A stretch of 27,049 bases of DNA from Colivicinus sp963607765 (GCA_963607765.1 CAVDDT010000026.1:1-27049), one strand, 5' to 3'; shown: positions 1 through 7,997, counted from the first letter of the stretch. Numbers and translations are program-made. Notes: generated from the letters alone by a model not told the origin.

Positions 1-1
1 C

Positions 2-40
2 CATGAAGATGATTCTGATGAAGAAGCACAAAACGCTTAA
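2..40 (+). CDS. C-terminal end of an upstream gene (partial, acidic tail)
   Basis: The window opens inside a gene. One frame reads twelve codons to a TAA at 38-40 and gives the acidic tail HEDDSDEEAQNA. A clear intrinsic terminator follows 15 bases later, which supports a real gene end. A second frame stays open to 50 but gives a less natural residue mix. The product cannot be identified from so short a piece. Confidence 0.4.
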   Translation, partial: HEDDSDEEAQNA

Positions 41-54
41 TAATCATTAAATTA

Positions 55-84
55 AGATCTTAGCTTAGGCTAAGGTCTTTTTTT
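55..84 (+). terminator. Rho-independent terminator of the upstream gene
   Basis: A ten-base stem (55-64 with 69-78, one G-U pair) closes a TTAG loop and is followed by a run of seven T. It ends the gene that stops at 40 and separates it from the pilus-like cluster. Confidence 0.85.
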
Positions 85-100
85 ATGTTTTTGGTTTTTG

Positions 101-112
101 TAGAATAAAAAT
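101..112 (+). promoter_or_regulatory. Possible -10 box giving a leaderless or near-leaderless transcript
   Basis: TAGAAT at 101-106 lies six bases before the ATG at 113, and no Shine-Dalgarno sequence is visible. Transcription starting at the usual distance would begin at or beside the start codon. No convincing -35 is seen. Two more genes in this window (4555, 20156) have the same arrangement. Confidence 0.35.
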
Positions 113-1003
113 ATGAGAAAAACGACTTTTTTAAAAATAATACTATGTCTTAGCGTTATTACGTTACTTTTTGGATGTGGTGATGAAAAAGTCGAAAATA
201 AAGAGAGTAAAAGCTATTCTTTTGATGAAATACTTTGGACTAGTGAAGGCGATTTAACAAAGAGTGATAATAAAGTAATGATTGACTATAGTCATACTGA
301 TCAAGGCTATATTATGGCTAAATCTTTAACTAATGATCATAATCGATTAAAGGTAATGCTTGTTAAAGATGATAGTAAATACACCTACGATATAAATAAA
401 GATTATGAATATGAAGTTTATCCCTTAAATATGGGAGATGGTACTTATACTATTAAGGCTTATGAGAATGTTGAAAGCGACCAATATGCCTTATTATTTA
501 GCTTTGATGTAGATGTTACATTAGAAAATGAATATATTCCCTTTCTTTATCCTAATCAAGTAGTTGACTATAATAGTTCAACATTATGCTTAGAAAAATC
601 GTTTGAACTTGTTAAAGATGATAAAACTGATTTAGATAGGGTTCAACATATCTACCAATGGGTATTAGATAATGTTGAATATGACTGGGATAAGGTAGAA
701 GAAGTTCAAGGCAAATATGTTTTACCAGTACTCGATGATATCTACAATACCGGCAAGGGAATATGCTTTGACTATGCAGCCATTATGGCCGCAATGTTGC
801 GTGTTCAACACATTCCAACTAAAGTGGTTACTGGAATGGTATCCGAAGGATATCATGCCTGGATAGAAGTATATATTGAAAATATGGGCTGGATTAAGCC
901 ACATGTTTATTTCAATTCAGGAGAGTGGACAACGATGGATCCAACATATGACGCGATGGATCAACCATATGATGGAGACTATTCGATTAAATATACATAT
1001 TAG
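113..1003 (+). CDS. Transglutaminase-like lipoprotein
   Basis: This is a 296-residue exported lipoprotein. It has a lysine/arginine start, a hydrophobic stretch and a lipobox LLFGC with the lipidated Cys at about 22. A beta-rich middle precedes a transglutaminase-like core with the expected triad: Cys218 in GKGICFDYA, His248 in GYHAWIEV and Asp276 in TTMDPTYD. The family are cysteine peptidases or transglutaminases, often acting on the cell surface; substrate and reaction direction cannot be told. It lies 10 bases upstream of the PilC-like gene, so it probably belongs to the same transcript and may process or anchor an envelope component. The start has no Shine-Dalgarno sequence but a -10-like box just before it. 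The fold call is firm; the function is inference. Confidence 0.85.
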   Translation: MRKTTFLKIILCLSVITLLFGCGDEKVENKESKSYSFDEILWTSEGDLTKSDNKVMIDYSHTDQGYIMAKSLTNDHNRLKVMLVKDDSKYTYDINKDYEYEVYPLNMGDGTYTIKAYENVESDQYALLFSFDVDVTLENEYIPFLYPNQVVDYNSSTLCLEKSFELVKDDKTDLDRVQHIYQWVLDNVEYDWDKVEEVQGKYVLPVLDDIYNTGKGICFDYAAIMAAMLRVQHIPTKVVTGMVSEGYHAWIEVYIENMGWIKPHVYFNSGEWTTMDPTYDAMDQPYDGDYSIKYTY

Positions 1004-1013
1004 GGGGAATATT

Positions 1014-2042
1014 ATGAAAAAGATTAATGAACTTGAAAAAGCCCAATTTCTAGACCAACTAGAAATGATAGTAGATGGTGGAATTGATTTATCAGAAGGC
1101 ATTGAAGCTATAGCCCAACAAATTGACGATAAAGAGTATAGTGAAGCTTTATTAAACGCAAGTAAAGAGATAAGTGAAGGAGCTTCACTATCTATGGCAC
1201 TAAGCAATAGCGGATATTATGACACTTATCTTATTAATATGCTTAGTGTAGGAGAGAGAAGTGGATATCTTGACTCTGTTATAAAAGAACTAGCTAAGTA
1301 TTATTACAGGATGCATGAGACAAAGACTAAGATAAAGGATGCACTTACTTATCCTAGTATTTTAGTTATGATGATGCTTGTAGTTATAGTTGTACTTATA
1401 AGTAAAGTATTGCCTTTATTTAGAAATATCCTTACTAGTATGGGCATTGATATCTCTAGTAGTGTTTTAATCTTACTTGAAATAGGTAAGAATCTAGCTA
1501 TTATTGCCTTAGTAGTACTTGTTATTATCTTTGTTTTAGCGATGTATATTTTGTTTACTTTAAGAGGAAAAGAAAATAGCTATATTAAGTTATTAGAGAG
1601 GTTATTTATCACTAAGAAACTAGCTTATGATTTATCTATTGTACAGTTTGCCTACGCACTATCTTTGTTAATAAATAGTGGAATTCCTCAAGAAAACGCA
1701 TTAGAAATGTGTATTGATTTATGTGAAAATAGTGAGCTTAAGAGTAAGATTAAATCTTTAAGTGATAGAGTAAACAATGGTGAATCGATTAGTGATTGTT
1801 TAATTGATAGTAAGATTTTTAAAGAAGTATACAATAGACTTCTTGTGGTAGGCATTAAATCAGGACATTTTGTTGATACCATCAATGAAGTAGCTCTTTC
1901 TTATGAAAAGGACATTGATCAAATGATTAATAAACTACTTGATGTGATTGAACCAAGCTTAGTTATCCTTTTATCTTTGATAGTGGGAATTATCTTATTG
2001 TCAGTTATGCTTCCTTTATTGAGTGTTATGGTAAGTCTATGA
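1014..2042 (+). CDS. PilC/GspF-type inner-membrane platform protein
   Basis: The 342-residue protein has the T2SSF architecture: an N-terminal cytoplasmic helical domain, a hydrophobic block around residues 115-180, a second cytoplasmic repeat (roughly 205-310) and a C-terminal hydrophobic segment. GERSGYLD in the first half and GIKSGHFVD in the second are the paired signature of this family. In type IV pili and type II secretion, PilC/GspF is the membrane platform on which the ATPase assembles or disassembles pilin subunits. I place the start at 1014, behind AGGGGGAATATT; a longer in-frame extension back to 876 would run through the preceding gene. Its last base pairs overlap the next gene as ATGA, which points to translational coupling. 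Confidence 0.9.
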   Translation: MKKINELEKAQFLDQLEMIVDGGIDLSEGIEAIAQQIDDKEYSEALLNASKEISEGASLSMALSNSGYYDTYLINMLSVGERSGYLDSVIKELAKYYYRMHETKTKIKDALTYPSILVMMMLVVIVVLISKVLPLFRNILTSMGIDISSSVLILLEIGKNLAIIALVVLVIIFVLAMYILFTLRGKENSYIKLLERLFITKKLAYDLSIVQFAYALSLLINSGIPQENALEMCIDLCENSELKSKIKSLSDRVNNGESISDCLIDSKIFKEVYNRLLVVGIKSGHFVDTINEVALSYEKDIDQMINKLLDVIEPSLVILLSLIVGIILLSVMLPLLSVMVSL

Positions 2043-2338
2043 AAAAGGGACAAGTTGTTATCTTTATTTTAAGTATATTAATCATTGGAATTATTTTTGT
2101 CGGTATAAATAACAGCGTTAATTCTTATGATGATAATAAGCTTGAGATGATTGAAAATAATATTCGTAAAGCTTTAATTACTTGTTATAGTTCTGAGGGA
2201 TTTTATCCTAGTGATATTAACTATTTAAAAGAGAACTATAGTCTAGTAATAGATGATAGCGTTAATGTTTTCTATCAGGCCGTTGGAAGCAATATTTTTC
2301 CTGATTTTATGGTTTCATATAAGGAGAAAAAGTCATGA
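2039..2338 (+). CDS. Small pseudopilin-like protein with N-terminal membrane helix
   Basis: The product is 99 residues: MKKGQ, then about 20 hydrophobic residues, then a soluble domain with a Cys at about 48 and the segment YPSDINYLKENY, which resembles the middle of ComGC/major-pseudopilin-like proteins. No canonical G|FxxxE prepilin cleavage site is present, so processing is uncertain. It overlaps the PilC-like gene by ATGA and the next gene by four bases, so all are translated as a block. Position and shape suggest a filament or core subunit. I do not recognise a named family. Confidence 0.75.
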   Translation: MKKGQVVIFILSILIIGIIFVGINNSVNSYDDNKLEMIENNIRKALITCYSSEGFYPSDINYLKENYSLVIDDSVNVFYQAVGSNIFPDFMVSYKEKKS

Positions 2339-2754
2339 AAAGATCTCTTGTGGAAGTTGGATTCTCATTAATTCTTTTCCTTATGTTTGTCTTGGGTTCT
2401 TTCTTTTTACTATACTATGGTGGTAATGCTTACAAAAATGGTATTGAAAAGGAAGAAATAAGAGAAAAAGACGAGCTTCCTTATGCTTATATCGCTACTA
2501 AATTTAGACAAGCTAAAAGTGTTTCACTTGATAATGTTGATGGAAATAATGTCTTAGTGTTTAAAGAAGATAATTATCAAACAATTGTTTACTATAAAGA
2601 TGGTGGATTATATGAGCTTCTTATTACTAATGATAATGGCGCTGATTTAAATGGTGGCACTAAGATAGTGAATGTTGATAATTTTGAAGTTAGTTATGTT
2701 GATGGCTACTATGAAATAAAACTAAATGATACTAGTTTTAAGGTGGGTAAATAG
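2335..2754 (+). CDS. Minor-pseudopilin-like protein (GFSLI prepilin-like N-terminus)
   Basis: This 139-residue protein begins MKRSLVEVGFSLILFLMF. G-FSLI matches the -1 to +4 part of a type IV prepilin cleavage site, but the usual Glu at +5 is Leu. The helix is followed by a predicted soluble beta-rich domain (YYKDGGLYELL, GGTKIVNVDNFEV). The layout fits a minor pseudopilin and resembles the DUF4860-type proteins seen beside PilC/PilT genes in clostridia; that family link is from memory and untested. It overlaps its upstream neighbour by four bases and starts behind AAGGAGAAAAAGTC. Loss of Glu+5 would be compatible with a minor, tip-located subunit. Confidence 0.75.
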   Translation: MKRSLVEVGFSLILFLMFVLGSFFLLYYGGNAYKNGIEKEEIREKDELPYAYIATKFRQAKSVSLDNVDGNNVLVFKEDNYQTIVYYKDGGLYELLITNDNGADLNGGTKIVNVDNFEVSYVDGYYEIKLNDTSFKVGK

Positions 2755-2755
2755 T

Positions 2756-3091
2756 ATGAAAAGAAGTCATTCATTTAATTTTTTATTGGAACTTATTATT
2801 GTGATAATCTTTTTCATGCTTAGTTCAATTGTCTTTGTGGGACTTTTTTCAAACAGTTATAAGATGAATAAGAAGGCTAGTGTGGTAGCTGATATTAGTA
2901 TGAATATTGAAAGTATGGCTACTGAATTTAAACATACAGGTGAGGTAAAAGAATACAATGGTGATGATTATTCTATTGAAGTAGATATTGATGGAGATAA
3001 ATGCCATTTAAGTGGTTATGATAGTGATCATAATTTAATTGAAGAAGTAGATGTTATCTATTTGGGAGTAGACTATGGAAAAGAAGAATAG
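2756..3091 (+). CDS. Small pseudopilin-like protein
   Basis: The 111-residue product begins MKRSHSFNFLLELIIVIIFFMLSS. This is a basic N-terminus followed by a long hydrophobic helix carrying a Glu near its start (LLELI), reminiscent of the prepilin FTLIELL pattern. The residue before the expected cleavage point is not Gly, so the site is degenerate. A small acidic soluble domain follows. I start it at 2756, one base after the upstream stop and behind AAGGTGGG, rather than at the in-frame ATG at 2726, which lies inside the preceding gene and would bury the helix. It overlaps the next gene by 17 bases. Confidence 0.75.
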   Translation: MKRSHSFNFLLELIIVIIFFMLSSIVFVGLFSNSYKMNKKASVVADISMNIESMATEFKHTGEVKEYNGDDYSIEVDIDGDKCHLSGYDSDHNLIEEVDVIYLGVDYGKEE

Positions 3092-3470
3092 TATTTCAAT
3101 GGGCATTGGTTTGTCTACTTTAATGATGATTTTTACAGTACTTTGTTTAACTATCTTTGGCACCCTTTCTTTTATGCAAGGAAAGCGTAATTTAAGCGCT
3201 AGTGAAAGAATCGCATCTAATAGTAAGGAATATTTGGATGCCGATTATAGTGCTAGCTTAATTTATGAGGATATTAAAGAACATAAAGGTGATACAGAAT
3301 ACCTAGATAGCATTGGTGTTAGTTTTGAAAATGACTTGTATAAGTATAATGTTACAATTAATAGTAATAAAAGGCTAGAAGTAGAACTTGATAGTGACTT
3401 AAACATTGTTAAGTGGTGTGAAGTTAGTGAATCAAATGGTTCTTATGATTATGAGGGCTTTGTCAATTAG
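3075..3470 (+). CDS. Small membrane-anchored pseudopilus-locus protein
   Basis: This 131-residue protein has a short basic and polar start, MGIGLSTLMMIF, a membrane helix running to about residue 34, and then a mostly polar, acidic domain. The pattern GLSTLMMIFTVLCLTIFGTLS followed by an RxLSASERIA-like segment recalls a hypothetical protein that accompanies PilC/PilT genes in Lachnospiraceae (from memory, unchecked). It overlaps the upstream gene by 17 bases and sits 8 bases before the ATPase gene, so it is part of the same translational unit. Its role is unknown; a minor subunit or an assembly accessory is most likely. Confidence 0.7.
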   Translation: MEKKNSISMGIGLSTLMMIFTVLCLTIFGTLSFMQGKRNLSASERIASNSKEYLDADYSASLIYEDIKEHKGDTEYLDSIGVSFENDLYKYNVTINSNKRLEVELDSDLNIVKWCEVSESNGSYDYEGFVN

Positions 3471-3478
3471 GAGTTATT

Positions 3479-4546
3479 ATGGTGGATGTTAAGGATATTT
3501 TACAAAGGGCAGTAGATGAGAATGCAAGTGACATCTTTATTGTTGCTGGGACTAAATTAGCTTTTAAGAAGGATGGTGTTATTCACCAAGTTGGTGAAGA
3601 AATTTTAATGCCTGATGATACTCGTAGAATAATAGAAGAAATCTATAATATGAGCAGTGGTGTTAAAAAAACTATTGATATGCTAGATGAGATAGGTGAA
3701 GATGACTTTTCTTTCTCACTTAGAAATGTTGGCCGATTTAGAGTAAATGCTTACTATCAAAGAAATTCTTTGGCAGCTGTGCTTAGAGTGGTGCGTTTTG
3801 ATTTGCCTGACCCACAAGAGTATCACATCCTTCCTAGCATTCTTGATTTAGCTAAGCTAAAAAAGGGACTAGTTTTAGTTACAGGCAGTGCTGGAAGTGG
3901 CAAGTCTACTACTTTGGCTTGTATTATTGATGAAATAAATAAGAACTATAACGATCATATTATTACAATTGAAGATCCAATTGAATATCTTCATTCTCAT
4001 AAGAAGTCGATTGTTTCTCAAAGAGAAATAGGACATGATACAAAGGACTATTTAATTGCTTTACGTGCCGCCTTAAGAGAGGCACCAAATGTTATTTTAG
4101 TTGGCGAAATGAGAGATTTAGAAACTGTTTCTGTAGCCTTGAGTGCAGCTGAGACAGGACACTTAGTTTTATCTACTTTACATACCCTAGGCGCAGGTGA
4201 GACTATCACTAGAATTATTGATATGTTTCCTGCCAACCAGCAACAACAAGTTCGTGTACAGCTTACAATGGTTTTGCAGGCTGTTGTTTCTCAACAATTA
4301 ATAAGAGGCAATGATGAGAAGATGTATCCAGCTTTTGAAGTAATGAAGAATTGTCCGGCTATCAGTACACAAATTAGAGATAATAAGCTTCATTTGCTTG
4401 ATAATACTATCTCTCAAAATAGAGATGCTGGCATGATTACTATGGATGATAGTTTAATCGAATTGTATAAGAAGGGCATTATTGATAAAGAGTCGGTTTT
4501 GCAATTTGCGAACAATAAAGATTTAATTAGTAAAAAGATGATATAA
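3479..4546 (+). CDS. pilT: PilT-type pilus retraction ATPase
   Basis: The 355-residue hexameric secretion ATPase shows all expected boxes: Walker A GSAGSGKST at 136-144, Asp box TIEDPIEY at 163-170, Walker B VILVGEMRD around 205-213 with catalytic Glu210, and His box GHLVLSTLHT at 227-236. The N-terminal PAS-like half, the length of about 350, the absence of a zinc-binding tetracysteine, and a C-terminal AISTQIRDNK segment resembling the PilT AIRNLIRE motif favour PilT over PilB/GspE. PilT depolymerises pili at the membrane platform. No partner extension ATPase is encoded in the window, so either this enzyme drives both directions or PilB lies elsewhere. The start has AGGAGTTATT before it. 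Confidence 0.93.
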   Translation: MVDVKDILQRAVDENASDIFIVAGTKLAFKKDGVIHQVGEEILMPDDTRRIIEEIYNMSSGVKKTIDMLDEIGEDDFSFSLRNVGRFRVNAYYQRNSLAAVLRVVRFDLPDPQEYHILPSILDLAKLKKGLVLVTGSAGSGKSTTLACIIDEINKNYNDHIITIEDPIEYLHSHKKSIVSQREIGHDTKDYLIALRAALREAPNVILVGEMRDLETVSVALSAAETGHLVLSTLHTLGAGETITRIIDMFPANQQQQVRVQLTMVLQAVVSQQLIRGNDEKMYPAFEVMKNCPAISTQIRDNKLHLLDNTISQNRDAGMITMDDSLIELYKKGIIDKESVLQFANNKDLISKKMI

Positions 4547-4547
4547 T
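4539..4547 (+). promoter_or_regulatory. Extended -10 element inside the end of pilT, just before the regulator
   Basis: TGATATAAT, an extended -10, overlaps the pilT stop codon and ends seven bases before the regulator's ATG. There is no Shine-Dalgarno site in front of that ATG. The regulator may therefore have its own leaderless transcript in addition to any read-through from the pilus genes. Confidence 0.45.
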
Positions 4548-4554
4548 ATCCCGA

Positions 4555-5688
4555 ATGAATTACAGGTATAACTTTCATTTGCTTGGCGTATTCAGGGTAG
4601 ATGTTGATGGTACGACGATTAATTTGAAAGAACAGTTAGGAAATCAATTATCTAGCTTGCTAGGATTTTTGTTGTGTAATCATAAACAAATATTGTCTAA
4701 GGAAAAGATAATTGATACTTTCTGGATTGATTCAGATAATCCAAGCAATGCCTTAAAGTATGCGATATTTAGATTACGTAATACTTTAAAAAAGATTTCT
4801 TATTTTGAAGATGTTGATTTAGTTTCAACTGTAAATAATGGCTATCAATTTAATAATGATATTGATTTTTCACTTGATGTGGAAGAATATGAAGAGCTGA
4901 TTTTTAAGGCTAAGAAAAATAATGATTTCTTTGCCTATAAAAAGGCTATTGGCATGTATGAAGGCAAGTTTCTTGATGGAGTAGAAGCTGATTGGATTGA
5001 TACGGATCGTAGCTATTTTCATTCTACTTTTTTGACTGCTTGTAATAGCTTAGCTATTCATTATATTGATACTAGTAGGCCAAAGGAAGCTATTTTGATT
5101 TGTGAAAAAGGTCTTGTAGAAGATGAATTTGATGAACAATTAATTTTCTCTTATTTAAAGGCTCTTGTTTTAGATAAACAATATAATAAGGCAATGTCTT
5201 ATTATCAAAGTGCTAATAAGAAATATAAGGATAAACTTGGCTTTTCTTTAGAGTCTAGTGGTGGCAAGGACTTTAAGGCTATTTTAGCTGGTGGTGGTCA
5301 AACTAGCGATAGTGAACAAAAATATAATTCTGATTTTGAGGGTGGTGATACATCACCTATGATTGTTGACCCAAGCATTTTTAATGCGATTTGCGTCTAT
5401 GAGATGAATAATTCCAAGCGAAGCCAAACTTATAGTTATGTTTTAACCTTGACCATTAATGTTTCTAAAAGGAATTATAAGCAAGTAATGGAACGCCTTC
5501 TTAGTTCTTTTGAGGCTAGTTTTAGAAGAGGCGATGTTATTTCGGTAAATAGTGAAAATACGATGAACTTATTGTTTAGGTTTAAGAGTGTAGAGGATGT
5601 TAAGGCTATTGAAAAAAGAGCTCTGTCTTGTTTCACTAAGGAATTTAATAGTTTAGGCTCTCTTTCTTTTTTGTGGAAAAAACTTTAG
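4555..5688 (+). CDS. SARP/BTAD-type transcriptional regulator
   Basis: The 377-residue protein has an OmpR-like winged helix at about 1-100 (NHKQILSKEKIID...NALKYAIFRLRNTLKK, then the wing VSTVNNGYQF). A bacterial transcriptional activation domain of TPR-like helices follows at about 108-235 (AIGMYEGKFLDG, AILICEKGLVED). A Gly/Ser linker precedes a C-terminal domain at about 270-377. That domain holds SFRRGDVISVNSENTMNLLF, which resembles a degenerate GGDEF-like fold without the active-site motif. Such proteins bind direct repeats and activate transcription. Its place nine bases after pilT suggests it controls the pilus-like operon. The C-terminal assignment is tentative. Confidence 0.8.
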   Translation: MNYRYNFHLLGVFRVDVDGTTINLKEQLGNQLSSLLGFLLCNHKQILSKEKIIDTFWIDSDNPSNALKYAIFRLRNTLKKISYFEDVDLVSTVNNGYQFNNDIDFSLDVEEYEELIFKAKKNNDFFAYKKAIGMYEGKFLDGVEADWIDTDRSYFHSTFLTACNSLAIHYIDTSRPKEAILICEKGLVEDEFDEQLIFSYLKALVLDKQYNKAMSYYQSANKKYKDKLGFSLESSGGKDFKAILAGGGQTSDSEQKYNSDFEGGDTSPMIVDPSIFNAICVYEMNNSKRSQTYSYVLTLTINVSKRNYKQVMERLLSSFEASFRRGDVISVNSENTMNLLFRFKSVEDVKAIEKRALSCFTKEFNSLGSLSFLWKKL

Positions 5689-5732
5689 ATAATAGATATA
5701 ATTATCTAGATTTTTATAAAAGGAGTTTTTTT

Positions 5733-6563
5733 ATGGGAAGAAAAGATGCAACACAGGTAGTTTTTGACGAACCATATCATTCTATAGCTACATATATTAT
5801 GCCAAGAAGGAGTGAGGCAGAAGTATGTATGTGGGAAGAGTTTGATGTGACTGATTTACTTGCGTTTATTAAAAAATACAACGAAGAAAATGGCACTAAT
5901 TTAAAGTTTTTCCATTGTTTCTGTTATGCTTTTGGCAAGACTATTTATCATAGACCACAAATGAATTATTTCATTAAAGGCAAGAAGTATTGGAAGAGAA
6001 ATGACATTTCTTTGGCTTTTGTTTGCAAACAACAATTTGCGGATGATGCAGAAGAAAAGCTGATGTTTATGAAAATAAAGCCTGAGTGGACCATTAAGGA
6101 TGTTTCAAGTCAAATCTTGGGTGATACTAAAAAGGCTAGAGAAACAAATAGTAATGATTTAGATAAGCTTATGCATGTTGTGGGCAAACTTCCTAGATTC
6201 CTTCTTAATTTAATTATTTGGATAACTCAAGCTATGGACTTCTATGGTTGTATGCCTGAGTCTTTAAGTAAAGGCGATCCAAACTATTCTACGGCCATTA
6301 TTTCTAACTTAGGTTCTATTAAGGCTAGTGCTCCATATCATCATTTAAGTAACTATGGAACATGTTCACTTATGAGTTGTATTGGCACTATTGAAGAGGT
6401 AGATGGCAGACAAAAAGTTAGAGTTTCTTTTACAGTTGATGAAAGAATTGCGGATGGTTTCTATTTTGTAAAGTCTTTAAGATATGTAAACTATTGTTTA
6501 ACTCATCCAGAGACGTTACTTGATAAGGTATCTGATAATTTTCCAGAGGGCATCATTAAATAA
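5733..6563 (+). CDS. CAT-like acyltransferase-fold protein, catalytic His apparently lost
   Basis: The 276-residue protein belongs by overall pattern to the chloramphenicol acetyltransferase / 2-oxoacid dehydrogenase E2 catalytic-domain superfamily: an EEFDVTDLLAFIKKYNEENG segment early, an NYSTAIISNLGSIKASAPYHH segment and a C-terminal VDERIADGFYF. The family's catalytic motif is HxxxDG. Here the aligned segment is E237-R-I-A-D241-G242, so the general-base His is Glu. This may be a non-catalytic member or one with altered chemistry. The start at 5733 is chosen because AAAGGAGTTTTTTT precedes it; an in-frame ATG at 5673 would overlap the regulator and lacks a ribosome site. Its stop overlaps the next start by one base. 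Confidence 0.75.
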   Translation: MGRKDATQVVFDEPYHSIATYIMPRRSEAEVCMWEEFDVTDLLAFIKKYNEENGTNLKFFHCFCYAFGKTIYHRPQMNYFIKGKKYWKRNDISLAFVCKQQFADDAEEKLMFMKIKPEWTIKDVSSQILGDTKKARETNSNDLDKLMHVVGKLPRFLLNLIIWITQAMDFYGCMPESLSKGDPNYSTAIISNLGSIKASAPYHHLSNYGTCSLMSCIGTIEEVDGRQKVRVSFTVDERIADGFYFVKSLRYVNYCLTHPETLLDKVSDNFPEGIIK

Positions 6564-6910
6564 TGGTTTATATTCTTCCAACTATTACTCTTATTAGTTT
6601 TATAGTATCGGTAGTATTAGCATTAAAAAATATTAAGGATAAGTTAATTTCTCTTTATATTTTTACACTAACAACAGGATTAGTGTTTTCAATTGTTGAA
6701 GCCTATGTGATGTTTAAGTTCAACGTTTCTTTAAGTGGAACTAATCTAATCTTGTTTATAGTAATGATTATTCTTGATAGTTTAAATTGTCTTTTAAAGG
6801 CAAAAAGCTTTATTAAATCATTTAAGAACAACACAACATCTAAGTCTTTTCTTGTATATGATCAATTGTGCATATTCTCAATGATTTTATTAATTATAGT
6901 TATTAGATAG
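6563..6910 (+). CDS. Small integral membrane protein of unknown function
   Basis: This 115-residue protein is almost entirely hydrophobic, with about four membrane helices (roughly 3-22, 28-50, 60-78 and 97-114) separated by short basic loops. No family is recognised. It starts on the last base of the CAT-like gene's stop codon (TAATG), so the two are translationally coupled and may work together. A hairpin terminator follows directly. Confidence 0.65.
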   Translation: MVYILPTITLISFIVSVVLALKNIKDKLISLYIFTLTTGLVFSIVEAYVMFKFNVSLSGTNLILFIVMIILDSLNCLLKAKSFIKSFKNNTTSKSFLVYDQLCIFSMILLIIVIR

Positions 6911-6930
6911 AGGTGCAAACCTCTTTTCTT
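6909..6930 (+). terminator. Terminator ending the plus-strand pilus-region operon
   Basis: AGAGGT pairs with ACCTCT around a GCAA tetraloop, then TTCTTTTT. The stem is short but sits exactly at the gene end and just before a convergent gene. Confidence 0.65.
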
Positions 6931-6931
6931 T

Positions 6932-7942
6932 TTATTTACTTAATTTAATAAAAGTATCTAATTTAAGTTCTCTTTTAAGCTCTTCTTCACTAGGCAAATA
7001 TAATTGATACTTAGAAGCGAATATTTGATTATTGCCTTCAGGCAGGGTATATTTAACTAAAGTATCGCTTTTATCGGCACACAATAGAATACCAATTGGT
7101 GGATTATCATTTTCGTTCATTAATTCTCTTGTATAGTAATTGACATACATTTGCATCTGTCCAATATCTTGATGGGTTAAATCATCAGTTTTTAAATCTA
7201 TTAATACAAAACATTTGAGGATGTAGTTATAGAAAACTAAATCGATATAAAAATGTCTATCATCTATCATGAAATGTTTTTGCCTAGCTACAAATGAAAA
7301 TCCTCGTCCTAGTTCTAATAAGAACTTTTGAAGATGATTTATTAAAGCTTCTTCTAAAGTTGATTCGTAAAAATGTTCATTTTTAGGTAAATCTAAAAAT
7401 TCTAGTACATAAGGATCTTTGATGATGGATTCATATTTTGGATTTTGGACTGTTTCAATCTCTTTTGAAACCGATTCTTTATCCTTGCTTGCCAAAATTC
7501 TTTGATAGTACATTGTGTTAATTTGCCTTTGAAGCTGCCTAACACTCCATGATGCCTTGGCACATTCGCCTGCGTAGAATTCTCTAGCTTTTTGGTCTTT
7601 AACACGTATCAATAGGCGATAATGTGACCAGCTTAATTCATGACACAGTGTGTCATGAATCGGAAAAGATAAATAAAAGTGTTTCATATTACTTAAATTT
7701 GAAGTATCAAAGCCTTTTCCAAATTCAGCTGTAAGCTTTTCTGATATTTCTTTTAAAACTTGTTTTCCATATTCAGCACGATCATTTTCACCACATATTT
7801 CATAAATTTTCTTTCCAATATTCCAATAGGCTATTACCATAGCTGAATTAACAGCTTTATATACTTGCTGTTTTGCGTTTATGATGTAGTCTTTTATTTC
7901 TACATAAGTTTTTTCTACAATTTGTGTTTCAACTTCTTTCAT
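6932..7942 (-). CDS. YhcG/DUF1016-family PDDEXK nuclease
   Basis: The 336-residue protein matches the YhcG type. An N-terminal helical DUF1016 domain (residues about 10-150; AYWNIGKKIYE, WSHYRLLIRV) is followed by a C-terminal PDDEXK domain. There LLELGRGFSFVARQ leads to HFYIDLVFYN and CFVLIDLKT, giving the Asp and the DLK variant of the D-ExK metal site, then GQMQMYVNYY. Members are stand-alone nucleases often linked to defence islands or restriction loci; the substrate is not known. The start has AGTAGGAG nine bases upstream, inside a 41-bp leader that also precedes the ADP-ribosyltransferase gene. No methylase or helicase is adjacent. Confidence 0.88.
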   Translation of the reverse strand: MKEVETQIVEKTYVEIKDYIINAKQQVYKAVNSAMVIAYWNIGKKIYEICGENDRAEYGKQVLKEISEKLTAEFGKGFDTSNLSNMKHFYLSFPIHDTLCHELSWSHYRLLIRVKDQKAREFYAGECAKASWSVRQLQRQINTMYYQRILASKDKESVSKEIETVQNPKYESIIKDPYVLEFLDLPKNEHFYESTLEEALINHLQKFLLELGRGFSFVARQKHFMIDDRHFYIDLVFYNYILKCFVLIDLKTDDLTHQDIGQMQMYVNYYTRELMNENDNPPIGILLCADKSDTLVKYTLPEGNNQIFASKYQLYLPSEEELKRELKLDTFIKLSK

Positions 7943-7951
7943 CTTTGTTTT

Positions 7952-7992
7952 CTCCTACTTCCTTATTGCAAGAAAAAACAAAAATTCCTACA
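7952..7992. repeat. 41-bp direct repeat, copy 1 (leader of the YhcG-type gene)
   Basis: This stretch is identical, base for base, to 8752-8792, exactly 800 bp away. On the minus strand it ends in GGAAGTAGGAG, the ribosome-binding site of the gene starting at 7942. It also contains TTCTTGCAATAAGGAA, which can fold into a small hairpin. Confidence 0.95.
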
Positions 7993-7997
7993 CTAAT

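Noticed and set aside
876..1013. In-frame upstream extension of the PilC-like gene
   Set aside because: It would overlap the lipoprotein's catalytic region and lacks a ribosome site; the ATG at 1014 has AGGGGGAATATT in front.
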